Below, piece after piece: positions 8,519 through 18,272 of a stretch of 64,000 nt of DNA; the first letter of the stretch is position 1, and each line of letters opens with the position of its first letter. Origin of the DNA: Pseudomonadota bacterium. GTDB taxonomy: Bacteria; Pseudomonadota; Alphaproteobacteria; Rhizobiales; MH13. The stretch lies in NCBI GenBank assembly GCA_039024915.1, contig JBCCPK010000002.1, positions 248,001 through 312,000 on the forward strand, given 5' to 3'. The translations under genes were made by a program, and so were the position numbers. The notes below the pieces were generated by a model. It was not told where the DNA came from. It ran no database searches and was given only the letters and a program-made list of their open reading frames with translations.

Positions 8519-9535
8519 TCACTCTGCTGCTTCACTTTTGAGGTAGGCCATTCCTTGTTTATAGAAATCATACATGAACTGGCCGAAATGTAGCGGCTCG
8601 AATTCAACTTTTGTACCCGGCACAACCAAGCTTGGGATTGGCGCGATGATGGCGTCATAATCTGGATTTGCAAAATAGGGCATGGAGTAGCGCGGTTGCA
8701 TCGAACGATTGACCACACGATGCAGCGTTGAGACGAAGCGGCCATTGGTCCAACGCATCATCATGTCGCCAATGTTCACGACGAACGAGCCTTTGATCGG
8801 TGTTGCGGAAATCCACTCATGCTCCAGGTGGCCGACTTCCAAGCCGCCCGTTTCATCCTGCATCAAGAGCGTGAAAGCACCAGTGTCACGATGCTCGCCT
8901 GCACCAATTTCGAAATCTTCTTCGCGTTGCGAAGCGGGCGGTCGATAGTGCAGGAAACTCTGTTGAAACAGCGGGCGGTTATAGAAAGGATCGAACCACT
9001 CCTCAGCCAACCCCAGACCCAACGCGAAAGCGCGTCGTAAATCGGCTGATAGCTCGTGCATAGCCTTGATGTAAGCCGTTGACGTCTCGCGGAAACCTGG
9101 AAGGTGGTCGGCATACCGGTTGGGCATGTGCATCGGCTTACCAATTTTCACATCAGGGTCGTCCCACGGTAGGTCGAGCATGAACCGAAACGTCTCGATT
9201 GCGCCGCCAACGGCACCGCCTTCCCCTTCGAGCTTCGATGGCACATAGCCACGCCAGTGGTCGAGTGTTGCCGCCGACTGCATGCGATCTTCAAAACTCT
9301 GATCGAAAAACGCTTTGTTCTGCCCAAATGCATCATCAATCAAACCCTGCGGCACACCGTGGTTGATGATGTAGAAGAAACCAACTGTCTCACATGCTGC
9401 TGCGATCTTGCGGGCAACAACAAGCCGTTCGGCAAGCGTTCCTCCCCGCAACTTGCCAACATCGATCACCGGAATTGCGTCGATCCCAACCTCTGAGGCT
9501 TTGGCATAAACCTCTGGCGTTGATTGCTCATTCAT
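8519..9535 (-). CDS. 2-oxoglutarate/Fe(II) oxygenase, IPNS-like
   Basis: This is a 2OG-Fe(II) dioxygenase of the isopenicillin-N-synthase/flavanone-hydroxylase fold (338 residues). It has the full facial triad H215-x-D217 and H272 and the 2OG-binding R282-x-S284 (PRYSMPYF). The N-terminal DIOX_N domain includes VGFFYIINHGVP at about residues 51-62. I chose the ATG at 9535 (MNEQST) because AAGGAG lies upstream; the frame opens 45 nt earlier. It is the last gene of a three-gene operon after a C15 peptidase-like enzyme and an alpha/beta hydrolase. It would hydroxylate a small molecule; the substrate is unknown. Confidence 0.88.
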   Translation of the reverse strand: MNEQSTPEVYAKASEVGIDAIPVIDVGKLRGGTLAERLVVARKIAAACETVGFFYIINHGVPQGLIDDAFGQNKAFFDQSFEDRMQSAATLDHWRGYVPSKLEGEGGAVGGAIETFRFMLDLPWDDPDVKIGKPMHMPNRYADHLPGFRETSTAYIKAMHELSADLRRAFALGLGLAEEWFDPFYNRPLFQQSFLHYRPPASQREEDFEIGAGEHRDTGAFTLLMQDETGGLEVGHLEHEWISATPIKGSFVVNIGDMMMRWTNGRFVSTLHRVVNRSMQPRYSMPYFANPDYDAIIAPIPSLVVPGTKVEFEPLHFGQFMYDFYKQGMAYLKSEAAE

Positions 9536-9554
9536 CGTTCGCTCTCCTTGTGGT

Positions 9555-10238
9555 TTATTTGTCTGCCGGTGAGCCGCCAACTTGCGCAGCTACCGTCTCA
9601 AGCATGATTGTGAGTCCCCGCAGTTGGTCGTCCAAGCTCATTGACGCCAGGACGCGATCGGTCACCGGTGCCCGGTCACCCTCTGCCGGCGCTTCCCGCA
9701 AAAACCTTGCGACCTGCGAGGGTAGATATGGCAAATGGAAAAAGCCGCACGGTCCGGGCAATCCAAGTTTTTCCATCGTGCCAAGCGCGGTGTACAAAGT
9801 GGCATTGCACATATGCGTGCCAGCCGAGAAGGACGTTACAGCGGGCAGGTCGGCATGCAGTAAAGCGTTGACAATGGCAGCGTGATCCCATGTGGCACGT
9901 CGCGCGGCAGGGCCATTTCTTTCCAGCGGTGCGCCTCCTAAGGGACGCTCACCTTCATTATCTGGCACGCCGAAGCTAAGCATGTTGGTCCCAATGGTCT
10001 CAACGCGGAAAGCGGGCGCGCCCAATGCAAGCCCCAGCGACACCATAAAATCCGGCCGATACTCTTCGATGAGTTCGGGCAGGAACGTTGGCAAGCCTTT
10101 CAAGCTCACCGGCGTCGCGACTGCCTTCACCTCAATATCGCCAAAGCGCTTTCCATCGAGATAGGGCAATACCGTCATCGCGGGATTGTCCGGCAATTTT
10201 GCAAACGGCTCCGAGCCAGTCACCAGTCCGACACCCAT
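9555..10238 (-). CDS. Pyroglutamyl-peptidase-like C15 enzyme
   Basis: This is a member of the pyrrolidone-carboxyl peptidase (C15) family, 227 residues from the ATG at 10238, which overlaps the upstream stop as TAATG. The catalytic triad is intact at the family positions: E80 in RVETIGTN, C144 in SAGTHMCNATLYTAL and H168 in GFFHLPYLPSQ. Known members remove N-terminal pyroglutamate. Here the gene is flanked by a hydrolase and a 2OG oxygenase and has no peptide-uptake neighbour, so it may act on a small cyclic amide (inference). Confidence 0.82.
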   Translation of the reverse strand: MGVGLVTGSEPFAKLPDNPAMTVLPYLDGKRFGDIEVKAVATPVSLKGLPTFLPELIEEYRPDFMVSLGLALGAPAFRVETIGTNMLSFGVPDNEGERPLGGAPLERNGPAARRATWDHAAIVNALLHADLPAVTSFSAGTHMCNATLYTALGTMEKLGLPGPCGFFHLPYLPSQVARFLREAPAEGDRAPVTDRVLASMSLDDQLRGLTIMLETVAAQVGGSPADK

Positions 10239-11101
10239 TAGGCGGCACTTTCGGCTGGCGCGCATCGGTTAAGAAAGTCGCGGAGTGCAGCGTTGAACTG
10301 CGCAGGCTGCTCAATGGGGGCCATGTGGCCGCTTGGCGAGATGACGGTGAAGCTGGCCCTGGGGTTCACAGCGGCGGTTGCACGCGCATCCTCAAGGCTA
10401 ATAAAGGCATCGTCGGCTGCAAAGACCGTTGCGATCGGGCACTTAAGTCCCGCAAACGTTCCAGTGAGATCGCAACCAGCGGGGGCACGGAAGGCGTTAA
10501 ACAACGCTTGTTGATCCATCGCCGCACGCCAATCCTTGAAGTCACTGACAGCACCGGGATTAGCCGCCGCCCATTCTGGATGCCAGATAGCCGCTGCCTG
10601 CTCCGAGGCAAACGCCTGAGCGCCCAACTGACTAGCGCGCGCGAGCATGGCATCGACCTCTGCTTCCGACTCCGGCGTGGAGGCCAGACCCGCGCAGCAA
10701 AGAGCCATGCCCAGCGCACGCTCCCCCAACCGGCCTGCAAGCTGGGTGGCGACCATCCCACCCATGGAGAAACCAACGAGCACACACTTGTCCACTTTGA
10801 GCGCTTCGATCACCGTTTCAATGTCATCGGCATACGCGGAGATGGTGTATGGCCGATCGAGTTTGCTGCTCTGGCCGACGCCGCGCATGTCAGGCGCCAA
10901 GAAGCGCCATGACCCAGGCCCAAACTCTTCGATTGTTGGCAGCCATAAGCGCTCGGCATCCCACCCCAAACCGTGAATAAGAACGACGGGCACACCGTCA
11001 GGTTCGTCATTATGAACCACGCTTTGAGTGATCCCATTAGCAAGCAGGTGAGTGCGCGGGAGGCTTTGGGGCGGCGTCATGAGGTGTGATCGAGCAACCA
11101 T
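10238..11101 (-). CDS. Alpha/beta hydrolase, enol-lactonase-like
   Basis: This is an alpha/beta-hydrolase-fold enzyme (up to 287 residues). It has an oxyanion-region HGLGWD motif and a nucleophile elbow GFSMGG with the catalytic Ser. A likely acid Asp lies in FAADDAF and the His in SGHMAPIEQP. The layout resembles 3-oxoadipate enol-lactonase and related C-C or ester hydrolases. The start is uncertain: ATG at 11101 or 11080, neither with a strong ribosome site. It is the first gene of the operon with the C15 and 2OG enzymes and is divergent from the NMT1-type importer. Confidence 0.85.
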   Translation of the reverse strand: MVARSHLMTPPQSLPRTHLLANGITQSVVHNDEPDGVPVVLIHGLGWDAERLWLPTIEEFGPGSWRFLAPDMRGVGQSSKLDRPYTISAYADDIETVIEALKVDKCVLVGFSMGGMVATQLAGRLGERALGMALCCAGLASTPESEAEVDAMLARASQLGAQAFASEQAAAIWHPEWAAANPGAVSDFKDWRAAMDQQALFNAFRAPAGCDLTGTFAGLKCPIATVFAADDAFISLEDARATAAVNPRASFTVISPSGHMAPIEQPAQFNAALRDFLNRCAPAESAA

Positions 11102-11319
11102 GGAAGCCCGGTCGATTCCAAGTGGTGGGTGTTCCGAGCAACAAATCTATACACGCGCCGATGCGTTAGTGCGTGCTAATTTCTAGGCAAAGTGTGCGCT
11201 AACTGTATACAATTTTTGCATGCCACGATCCCCATGCGCTGCTAATTTGCGCAACAAGGCTGACTAAACGTTGGCGAGCTGCCACCCCGCATACCCCCAA
11301 CGACAATACGAAGAGAGCG
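11102..11319. promoter_or_regulatory. Divergent promoter region with GTATACAATTT element
   Basis: This is a 218-nt spacer between the hydrolase operon and the NMT1-type importer operon. It contains GTATACAATTT at 11205-11215. The same 11-mer occurs at 28943-28953 upstream of the peptidase operon, so it may be a binding site for a shared regulator. I cannot assign -10/-35 boxes with confidence. Confidence 0.35.
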
Positions 11320-12411
11320 ATGAAGATGGCGAAAAATCCGACTAACAATGGACATAAGAACAGTTCTGACGAGGAGCTAGCGGCACCCCATCTCAACCGT
11401 CGTAGTTTCCTCAAAGGCACCAGCGCTGCGGTTAGCGCCGCAATCGTACCGGGCGGCCTTGTTGGGTTAGGAACGGGCCCCGCCCTCGCCATGGATCAAG
11501 TAACCCACCAACTGGGCTGGGTGAAGTCGATCCAATTTGGGGGGCACTTCGCGGCAATTGAACAGGGCTATTTCGAAGAAGAAGGTATCGAGGCAGAGTT
11601 CGTTACCGGCGGACCGACGGGCATTGGCACAGACGTCGCGGTCGCAACCGGACAAGCGACGACGTCGGACACGGATGTGGATGGAACGATCCGTGCGCGC
11701 CTGAACGACATGCCCGTGAAAGCCTTCGGTGCGATCATGCAGAAAGCACCGGGCGCGATTATGAGCTTATCCGAAAGCCCGATCTCGGGGTTAGGTGACA
11801 TGCCGGGCAAGACCATCGCTTTGCCCGATGGCCTCCGGCCGCAGCTCAACGCCCTTTTGACTTCCGGCGGCTTTGATCCAGGAGACGTGAATTATGTACC
11901 CGTCGGAACCGATCCAGGCATGCTCGCTGCTGGCCAAGTCGATGGATATTACGGCTGGGCGACCAACCAAGGTGTCATGTTGCAGACGCGCGGCGTGGAC
12001 ATCGAAATTGCTTACATGAATGATCTAGGTGTGCCGGGTTACGCTGGCGTTCTCATCGCCACTGATGAAACCATCGATACCAAGCGTGACATGCTCGTCA
12101 GGTGGCTGCGCGCCGAAATTCGCGGCTGGCAATGGCACCTAGACAACCCCGAAGAGATGGCTCGCCTCATGGTCGAGAAATATGGGCAGCGAGGCCTCGA
12201 TCTCGAAGCGCAGACCGCCGAGAGCCTGATGATGGCGGACTTCCTGCCTGTGGGTGACGCAGCGGATAATGGTCTCTTGTGGATCAATCCTGCTCCATTT
12301 GAAGCCGGGCTCGCCTTTAATGTGGCCGGCGGTAACGAAGCGGCGGCGGAATTAACGGTCGATGACGTGATGACGCAGGACCTCATCGCTGAGGCGCATG
12401 CAACGATCTAA
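11320..12411 (+). CDS. NMT1/SsuA-type periplasmic binding protein
   Basis: This is the solute-binding protein of a NitT/TauT-type ABC importer (363 residues; an alternative ATG lies 6 nt in). A twin-arginine signal NRRSFLKG sits at residues 26-33, followed by a hydrophobic stretch ending near PALAM. The mature part starts with the NMT1/THI5-like VTHQLGWVKSIQFGGHFAAIEQGYFEEEGI pattern (quoted in two parts: VTHQLGWVKSIQFGGHFAA, then IEQGYFEEEGI). Family members bind pyrimidines, sulfonates, nitrate or aromatic acids. The ATPase and two permeases are downstream, after an amidohydrolase gene. Confidence 0.9.
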   Translation: MKMAKNPTNNGHKNSSDEELAAPHLNRRSFLKGTSAAVSAAIVPGGLVGLGTGPALAMDQVTHQLGWVKSIQFGGHFAAIEQGYFEEEGIEAEFVTGGPTGIGTDVAVATGQATTSDTDVDGTIRARLNDMPVKAFGAIMQKAPGAIMSLSESPISGLGDMPGKTIALPDGLRPQLNALLTSGGFDPGDVNYVPVGTDPGMLAAGQVDGYYGWATNQGVMLQTRGVDIEIAYMNDLGVPGYAGVLIATDETIDTKRDMLVRWLRAEIRGWQWHLDNPEEMARLMVEKYGQRGLDLEAQTAESLMMADFLPVGDAADNGLLWINPAPFEAGLAFNVAGGNEAAAELTVDDVMTQDLIAEAHATI

Positions 12412-12453
12412 GCGGCTGGAACAAGACTAGAAACGAACATCGTCCTGAACCCT

Positions 12454-13959
12454 GTGTCTGCTGTGCAGTCCAACCACGCCCGGAGGAAGGTGGTTTTCGA
12501 CCACCTTCTTGCCTCTGCCGACAAACCAGTAAGCGGAGCAGGCGAACTCATGTTCGATGGCGCAAACGTGCGCGGTGTTTACTGCGAACCCTACAACAAG
12601 TCGGGCGCAAGGCTGGCGATGCCCGTGCTTGCAAACGCTCATGACCATGGGCGCGGGATGCGCACGCTCGCCTTTGGTGCACTCGACGACGCACTGGAGA
12701 TCTGGCTGACACGCTTGGGTTTGGAGCCTGCCGTCGATCCATACTTGCGAGCGCTTGTTGCAGTTGGACGTATGGCGACCAGCGGCATCGCCATCATCAA
12801 CCACTGCCACAACACCGCCGACTTCCGGACGCTTGAGGAAGAAGCTCAAGCGGTCGCCCGCGCCGCCCGCACGGTGGGTGTGCGCCTCGCCTTTGCAACC
12901 CCGATTTTTGGACACAATCCAGTCGCCTACGGCGACCCTAAGCCGCTGTATGACCGATTGCCGGACCGTGCGGCAGAGCAAATACGTGACAATGCAGCGG
13001 CTGTGCCGAGCTTTGGGGATCAAATAGCCGTTGCGGACCAGCTGTTCGAACTTTCCGATGATCTGGTGTCGGTTCAATACGGCCCCATCGCACCGCAATG
13101 GGTCAATGACGAGAGTTTGGAGTTGATAGCGGAGCGGTCCGCAAATCATGATCGCCGAATTCACATGCACCTGTTTGAGACCAAAGCCCAAAGGGAATGG
13201 GCGGACGCGCATTATCCGAATGGTCTCCTCCAGCACCTCGATGGTATCGGGCTGTTGTCCGAGCGGCTTACGGTTGCTCATGGCACCTATCTGACCCGCG
13301 GGGAGTGCGACCTTCTCGCTGAGCGCGGCGTCTATGTCTCGGTGAACACGTCCTCCAATCTGCGCTTGCGATCCGGCATCGCACCGGTTGCCGACTTCAT
13401 GGCCGCGGGCGTTCGCTTCGGCATGGGCATGGACGGGATGGCATTTGACGATGACGAAGACGGTCTGCGCGAAATGCGGTTGCTTTGGCATATCCAGCGC
13501 GGGTTCGGTTTCACCGACACACTTAGCCGCGCCGACCTGCTGGAGGCGGTGCTCTTCACCGGGCGTGATGCCATCCTCGGTCCAGGATCGGCACAGCCGA
13601 TCAGCCCCGGCGCACCGGGCGATCTTATGGTGCTCGATACCGGCGCAATCCAACGCGATGTACTTCCGGGACGTACGGACCTGATTGATCTCATTCTCAC
13701 CCGCGCGACCAGGAACCACGTCGATGAGGTTTGGGTAGCGGGACAGCAGATCGTTTCAGCTGGCAGGCTTATGGGTGCCGATCTTGAAGCGGCGGAAGAC
13801 GAACTCATTGAGCGCGTGCGGCGAGCTGCTGCCAGTGTTGACCTGAAAGTCTTGGATGCCATCGCGGATGCCTACCGCGACTACTACCGATGCGGCTGTC
13901 ACACGCAATCCACCACACCAGTTGAAAAGGTTGCGCAAAAGCGCGCGCTCGTTTCATGA
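12454..13959 (+). CDS. Deaminase-like amidohydrolase (ATZ/TRZ/cytosine deaminase type)
   Basis: This is a metal-dependent amidohydrolase of 501 residues starting at GTG 12454. Metal ligands fit the deaminase/chlorohydrolase subgroup: H63-x-H65 in ANAHDHGR, His in HMHLFET, His in VAHGTYL and Asp near residue 327 in MGMDGMAF. The C-terminus has an unusual CGCH stretch ([10 protein letters not shown]). The enzyme would deaminate or dechlorinate an N-heterocycle or cleave a C-N bond. It sits inside the importer operon and its stop overlaps the ATPase start (ATGA), so the transported compound is its likely substrate (inference). Confidence 0.87.
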   Translation: MSAVQSNHARRKVVFDHLLASADKPVSGAGELMFDGANVRGVYCEPYNKSGARLAMPVLANAHDHGRGMRTLAFGALDDALEIWLTRLGLEPAVDPYLRALVAVGRMATSGIAIINHCHNTADFRTLEEEAQAVARAARTVGVRLAFATPIFGHNPVAYGDPKPLYDRLPDRAAEQIRDNAAAVPSFGDQIAVADQLFELSDDLVSVQYGPIAPQWVNDESLELIAERSANHDRRIHMHLFETKAQREWADAHYPNGLLQHLDGIGLLSERLTVAHGTYLTRGECDLLAERGVYVSVNTSSNLRLRSGIAPVADFMAAGVRFGMGMDGMAFDDDEDGLREMRLLWHIQRGFGFTDTLSRADLLEAVLFTGRDAILGPGSAQPISPGAPGDLMVLDTGAIQRDVLPGRTDLIDLILTRATRNHVDEVWVAGQQIVSAGRLMGADLEAAEDELIERVRRAAASVDLKVLDAIADAYRDYYRCGCHTQSTTPVEKVAQKRALVS

Positions 13960-14783
13960 CGACGATCACGGTCGACAGTGTATCCAAACGTTTCAGCCTC
14001 GATAAGGGCAACGATGTCTTGGCGCTAGACGATGTGTCACTGAGATTTCCTAGCGGCAGCTTCACCGCACTCATCGGGCCATCGGGCTGCGGAAAATCGA
14101 CTTTGTTGCGGCTCATCGCCGATATCCTTCAGCCGACTAGAGGCGGAATCTCTATTGGAGGGCAACCGCCCGCGCATGCGCGAAAATCCCACCAGATTGG
14201 GTTCGTGTTTCAGCACGCGACGTTGCTTCCTTGGCGGACAGTCCTCGACAATGTGGGCCTTCCAAGCGAGCTCTCGGGCATCAAAGGGTCACGCAGCCCG
14301 CAAGCGTTGATCGATCTAGTCGGCCTACACGGCTTCGAGCAGGCACGACCGGCACAGCTCTCTGGTGGGATGCAACAACGCGTGGCCATTGCTCGTGCAC
14401 TGGCGCTCGATCCCAAGGTTCTGCTGATGGACGAGCCTTTTGGGGCGCTTGATGAGATCACCAGACAGCGGATGAATCTCGAGTTGCTTCGGATCTGGCG
14501 AGAGACCAACACCACGGCAATTCTGGTGACGCACACGATATCCGAGGCTGTGTTCATGGCCGACACGATCCATGTCCTGTCGGCCCATCCCGGGCGTCTG
14601 GCGGAGAGTATCGAGACGGATCTGCCACGTCCGCGCGAGCTGAGCCTACAGCTTACTCCTGCCTTCAACGCTTATGAGAACGCGGTACGCACAGCGCTTT
14701 TCGGTTCTGAACCGTCGTCCAGCACGACTTCTGACGCGGGCGATCGTTCTCCGCAACGCCTTCCGCTGGTCGCCAATGGTTGA
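13956..14783 (+). CDS. NitT/TauT-type ABC ATPase
   Basis: This is an ATPase of the SsuB/TauB/NrtD family (275 residues). It has Walker [10 protein letters not shown], signature [15 protein letters not shown], Walker [14 protein letters not shown] and the H-loop in VTHTISEA. It overlaps the amidohydrolase stop by 4 nt and the following permease start by 8 nt. It powers the importer formed with the two permeases downstream and the binding protein at 11320-12411. Confidence 0.94.
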   Translation: MTTITVDSVSKRFSLDKGNDVLALDDVSLRFPSGSFTALIGPSGCGKSTLLRLIADILQPTRGGISIGGQPPAHARKSHQIGFVFQHATLLPWRTVLDNVGLPSELSGIKGSRSPQALIDLVGLHGFEQARPAQLSGGMQQRVAIARALALDPKVLLMDEPFGALDEITRQRMNLELLRIWRETNTTAILVTHTISEAVFMADTIHVLSAHPGRLAESIETDLPRPRELSLQLTPAFNAYENAVRTALFGSEPSSSTTSDAGDRSPQRLPLVANG

Positions 14784-15609
14784 CGCAGTCAGCACTGGCA
14801 CAAACAGACAATCGACGAACCCGCGCACCGCAGGATTTGCGCCCCTCGCCCGCAACGTGCTCCCTCCAATATTGGTGATTGCCGGTCTCCTCGTCGTTTG
14901 GGAACTTGCCTTCGCAGCAGACCTATTACCCATTACAGTACCGTCCCCAACCCAGGTTTGGGCCGCGTTCCTTACTGAATGGGATGACCTGTTCTACCAC
15001 GCGAGTTCGACGATCAGGTCAGCAGCGATCGGGTATCTGTGCGCAGCGCTTGTCGCCGCCGCTTTGGCTGCATTTGCGGTGTCCTGGCCGCGTGCGGAGC
15101 GCGGCGTGTTCACTTTCGGAATCCTCGTCGATTCGACGCCACTGATAGCAGTCGCGCCCATCTTTATGATCTGGCTTGGTAACGGGATCACATTGCATGT
15201 TGTGACAGCTGCGATAGCTGGCTTGTTCCCCATGTTGGTCGGGCTCATCCAAGGGTTCAAATCAGCCGACCCAACGTCTCGGGAACTATTCCATGTGCTT
15301 TCGGCAACGCGCTGGCAAGTTCTCACACGTCTCGCCCTACCCAGTGCCCTTCCCTTCATTTTCTCGGCGCTGAAGATCGCGGCACCCCTGGCTCTCCTGG
15401 GAACGCTTATCGCGGAGTGGATGGGTACAGACCGTGGCTTGGGTACCATGATCATTTACGCGCTGTTCTCGTTCAACGTTCCGCTCGTCTGGGTTGGGAT
15501 CATCGCCGTCAGCGCCATTACAGCCGTTAGCTACGGAATTGTTGCGCTTGCGGAAGACAGGATCGTCGTGTGGCACCGCTCGTCCAGCGACTTGGGGGCC
15601 GAGCGTTAG
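14776..15609 (+). CDS. NitT/TauT-type ABC permease 1
   Basis: This is an SsuC-family inner-membrane permease (277 residues from the ATG at 14776). That start overlaps the ATPase stop and gives a normal length; the longer frame upstream is rejected. About six membrane segments are visible, with the EAA-loop region around [20 protein letters not shown]. It is one of two non-identical permeases in this operon. Most SsuBC systems have only one, so this one probably works as a heterodimer. Confidence 0.91.
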   Translation: MVDAVSTGTNRQSTNPRTAGFAPLARNVLPPILVIAGLLVVWELAFAADLLPITVPSPTQVWAAFLTEWDDLFYHASSTIRSAAIGYLCAALVAAALAAFAVSWPRAERGVFTFGILVDSTPLIAVAPIFMIWLGNGITLHVVTAAIAGLFPMLVGLIQGFKSADPTSRELFHVLSATRWQVLTRLALPSALPFIFSALKIAAPLALLGTLIAEWMGTDRGLGTMIIYALFSFNVPLVWVGIIAVSAITAVSYGIVALAEDRIVVWHRSSSDLGAER

Positions 15610-15613
15610 AACC

Positions 15614-16423
15614 ATGGCGCGGGTCATCGATCAACCAAACCCAAGCCTGGTGCCAACCCGCGGCGATTTGGCAGCAGGCAGGCTCAAGGCACTCTACCGA
15701 AGTGTCATCTTCGCCACCGTAACCCTACTGATTTTGTTGCTGTTTTGGCAAACAGCAATCGTAGCGCTGGACTTGCCTAGCTTTGTCGTTCCAGCGCCAT
15801 TAAGTGTCTTCGAAGCGCTTCAAAACGATTGGAGCCGTCTGAGTGGCGCAGTTGGCTACACGTTGCAAAGTGCCCTTCTCGGCCTCGCGACAGCTTTCCT
15901 GGTCGCGGTGACACTCGCCACCCTGTTCACCATGTCGGATGGGTTGGCGCGGGCGATGATGCCGATTGTCATCACCATTCGGACAGCCCCAGTATTGGCT
16001 ATCGCCCCCCTGCTCATTCTCATTTTTGGGCGCGGCCAAGCCACGTCGATTGCGGTCGTTGTGATCGTCGCCTTCTTTCCGATGATGGTAAATGCAACGC
16101 GAGGGTTTCGATCAACCAATCGGGAAGCGTTAGAGCTGATGCATGTCTGCGGCGCGACATGGTTGCAGACGTTCTTCAAAGTTCGCGTGCCCTATGCCAC
16201 GCCGCATATCTTCACCGGGCTCCGCACAGCGGCAACAAGCGGACTGCTCGCAGCGATGTTGGCTGAGTGGCTTTCGGGGGCGCCCGGCATCGGGACCTTG
16301 ATCCTTGAAGCTGGAGCTTCTCGACAATTGCCCCTGATGTGGGCCGGCGTTGTGCTGACCATTGCGTTAGCCTTCATGATCTTCGCGTTGACGGTCCGCA
16401 TCGAAAGGAGCCTCAACCAATGA
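15614..16423 (+). CDS. NitT/TauT-type ABC permease 2
   Basis: This is a second SsuC-family permease (269 residues from the ATG at 15614, 4 nt after the first permease stop). It has about six membrane segments and an EAA-like loop (STNREALELMHVCGATWLQT). It is only distantly similar to permease 1, and with it likely forms a heterodimeric channel. The stop overlaps the SDR start (ATGA). Confidence 0.91.
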   Translation: MARVIDQPNPSLVPTRGDLAAGRLKALYRSVIFATVTLLILLLFWQTAIVALDLPSFVVPAPLSVFEALQNDWSRLSGAVGYTLQSALLGLATAFLVAVTLATLFTMSDGLARAMMPIVITIRTAPVLAIAPLLILIFGRGQATSIAVVVIVAFFPMMVNATRGFRSTNREALELMHVCGATWLQTFFKVRVPYATPHIFTGLRTAATSGLLAAMLAEWLSGAPGIGTLILEAGASRQLPLMWAGVVLTIALAFMIFALTVRIERSLNQ

Positions 16424-17223
16424 ACAGGAGCCTTAGCCCCTTCAGTCTTGATGGACACACAGTGTTCATCACAGGGCCTGCAAAAGGTATGGGGCGCGCT
16501 GTTACTCTGTGCCTCGTGCGTGCCGGCGCCGATGTAGCGATGGCGGGCCGCGATTTGGATGCGATGGAGGCGGTAGCCGAAGAGGTGCGGGCTCTCGGCA
16601 AGCGCGCCGAGATATTCTCCTGTGACATCACAAGCGAGGACAGCACGGGCTCGGCGGTTGCGAAAGCGTTTGACGCCTTCGGTTCAGTCCGTTGGGACCT
16701 TGTCAATGTCGCGGGAACGACGGGACCGTCCGGCAAGAAGATCTGGGAGCACACGTTGGCCGACGTCGAAGAAGTGTTCGATGTCAACGTGATGGGCACA
16801 TTCCTAACCATGAAGTTTCTCTTGCCACGCATGATCACCGACAAGGCCGGCTCCATCGTCAATGTAGGCGGAACGTTCGGTTTCAAAGGTGTGCGGGATG
16901 CCAGCGCATACGGCGCAACGAAATGGGCGCTTCGCGGGTTCACGAAATCCGCCGCCCTTGAAGCAGGCGCGGCTGCGGTGCGGGTCAATATGGTATCGCC
17001 GGGCGGCGTGGACGGCCCTCGTCTGACGCGCCAACTCGGAGAACAGGCTGAACGAATGGGGATCACCTACGAAGAGGTCTACGCCAATTTCTGCAAGACA
17101 GCTGCTCTCGGCCGAATGAGTTCGGATGAGGACGTTGCAAACGCCGTTCATTTTCTTCTGTCCGATGCTGCGGGCAACATCACAGGCCAGGACATCCTCG
17201 TTGACGGTGGTACCATCGTCTGA
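16420..17223 (+). CDS. SDR-family oxidoreductase
   Basis: This is a classical short-chain dehydrogenase/reductase of 267 residues. It has a cofactor loop ITGPAKGMGRAV near residues 14-25, NVAG in the central strand and the catalytic Y164-x3-K168 (YGATK). AAAGGAG lies upstream of the ATG at 16420, which overlaps the permease stop. It would oxidise or reduce a hydroxyl or keto group in the pathway of the imported compound. The substrate is unknown. Confidence 0.92.
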   Translation: MNRSLSPFSLDGHTVFITGPAKGMGRAVTLCLVRAGADVAMAGRDLDAMEAVAEEVRALGKRAEIFSCDITSEDSTGSAVAKAFDAFGSVRWDLVNVAGTTGPSGKKIWEHTLADVEEVFDVNVMGTFLTMKFLLPRMITDKAGSIVNVGGTFGFKGVRDASAYGATKWALRGFTKSAALEAGAAAVRVNMVSPGGVDGPRLTRQLGEQAERMGITYEEVYANFCKTAALGRMSSDEDVANAVHFLLSDAAGNITGQDILVDGGTIV

Positions 17224-18266
17224 TGACTGAGTTGCGGGTCGGCGTCATCGGAGTGGGGGCGATTGGCGCGTGGCACGCGCGCATTCTTGCGGAAGGTGCG
17301 AAGGCAAGGCTCGTTGCGCTTTGCGACCTTGACTACGAGAAGGTCGGCGCACTCAGTGAGAGCTTAGGCGCAAAAGCTTACACCGAGCCGACCGACCTCT
17401 TTGCCGAGGGAAAGCTCGACGGGGTTATCATCGCCACACCTGAACATGCGCATCTCGAACACCTGCAATTGGCAGCTGAACACGGTGTCGCGGCGCTGGT
17501 AGAAAAGCCGGTCGCTGCGGACGTGAGCACGATTCAATCAATGATCGAGATTGCGCGAAACGCGGGCATCATGGTGATGGCGGGCCATGTGGAGCGTTTT
17601 GAAGTTGGCTCCGCTCAGCTGAAAGCCGCGCTAGACGAGGGTGTATGCGGATCGGTTGTGTCCGTGATGGCTCGACGACAATTCGCACCCGTAGAAGCGC
17701 CGAGATTTGCTGGGATTTCATCAACGCTGAAGGTCCTCGGAGTGCACGATTTTGATCTTTTGCGGTGGGTCCACCCAGCGCCGATCATCGACGTTTATGC
17801 GGTCGCGGGGCGCGGTCCCCTTTATGAACAGTTTGGGTTGGATGATCACGTTGTGACAACGGTGCGTTTCGCGGGCGGCGCTATCGGCACTGTAGAAAGC
17901 GCTTGGAACCTGCCGCCTGCCTATACTGACTTCGCAAAGCCCAGCGTTTGGTCCGGCGCTGGCAACAATCGCCTAGACGTCTTTGGGCGTGAGGGTTTCA
18001 TATCCAACGACATGTCAATGCGTAGCCAGCAGTTGATCGCATTTGATCAGATCGAAGGCTTCAGGCCTGCCGGGTTAAGGCACCAGACCGTGATACATGG
18101 CCGTGTAGAGGGCGCATTACGTATCGAAGTCGACCACTTTGTGGACTGCCTCGCTGCGGACAAGACCCCAATTGTCGGACTTGAGGACGGTTTGCGCGCC
18201 GTTTCGCTGATGGTGGCAGCGGAGGAGGCGCTTGCAACTGAAAAGCCTGTCACTCCCGAATTGTGA
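17223..18266 (+). CDS. Gfo/Idh/MocA-family dehydrogenase
   Basis: This is an NAD(P)-dependent dehydrogenase of the Gfo/Idh/MocA family (347 residues). The Rossmann motif GVGAIGAWH is at about residues 10-18, and the family EKP motif (VEKPVAAD) carries the active-site Lys. Its ATG overlaps the SDR stop (TGATG). Family members oxidise sugars, inositols and polyols, and sometimes reduce other carbonyls. In this operon it may act before the lactonase-like hydrolase that follows (inference). Confidence 0.91.
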   Translation: MTELRVGVIGVGAIGAWHARILAEGAKARLVALCDLDYEKVGALSESLGAKAYTEPTDLFAEGKLDGVIIATPEHAHLEHLQLAAEHGVAALVEKPVAADVSTIQSMIEIARNAGIMVMAGHVERFEVGSAQLKAALDEGVCGSVVSVMARRQFAPVEAPRFAGISSTLKVLGVHDFDLLRWVHPAPIIDVYAVAGRGPLYEQFGLDDHVVTTVRFAGGAIGTVESAWNLPPAYTDFAKPSVWSGAGNNRLDVFGREGFISNDMSMRSQQLIAFDQIEGFRPAGLRHQTVIHGRVEGALRIEVDHFVDCLAADKTPIVGLEDGLRAVSLMVAAEEALATEKPVTPEL

Positions 18267-18272
18267 GAGCCA

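Noticed and set aside
10088-10912. Plus-strand open frame opposite the hydrolase/C15 genes
   Set aside because: It spans two real genes on the other strand and shows no domain.
12427-13719. A long open frame on the minus strand opposite the amidohydrolase gene
   Set aside because: It is antisense to a gene with clear metal-ligand motifs, has no recognisable domain, and long antisense frames are common in high-GC DNA.
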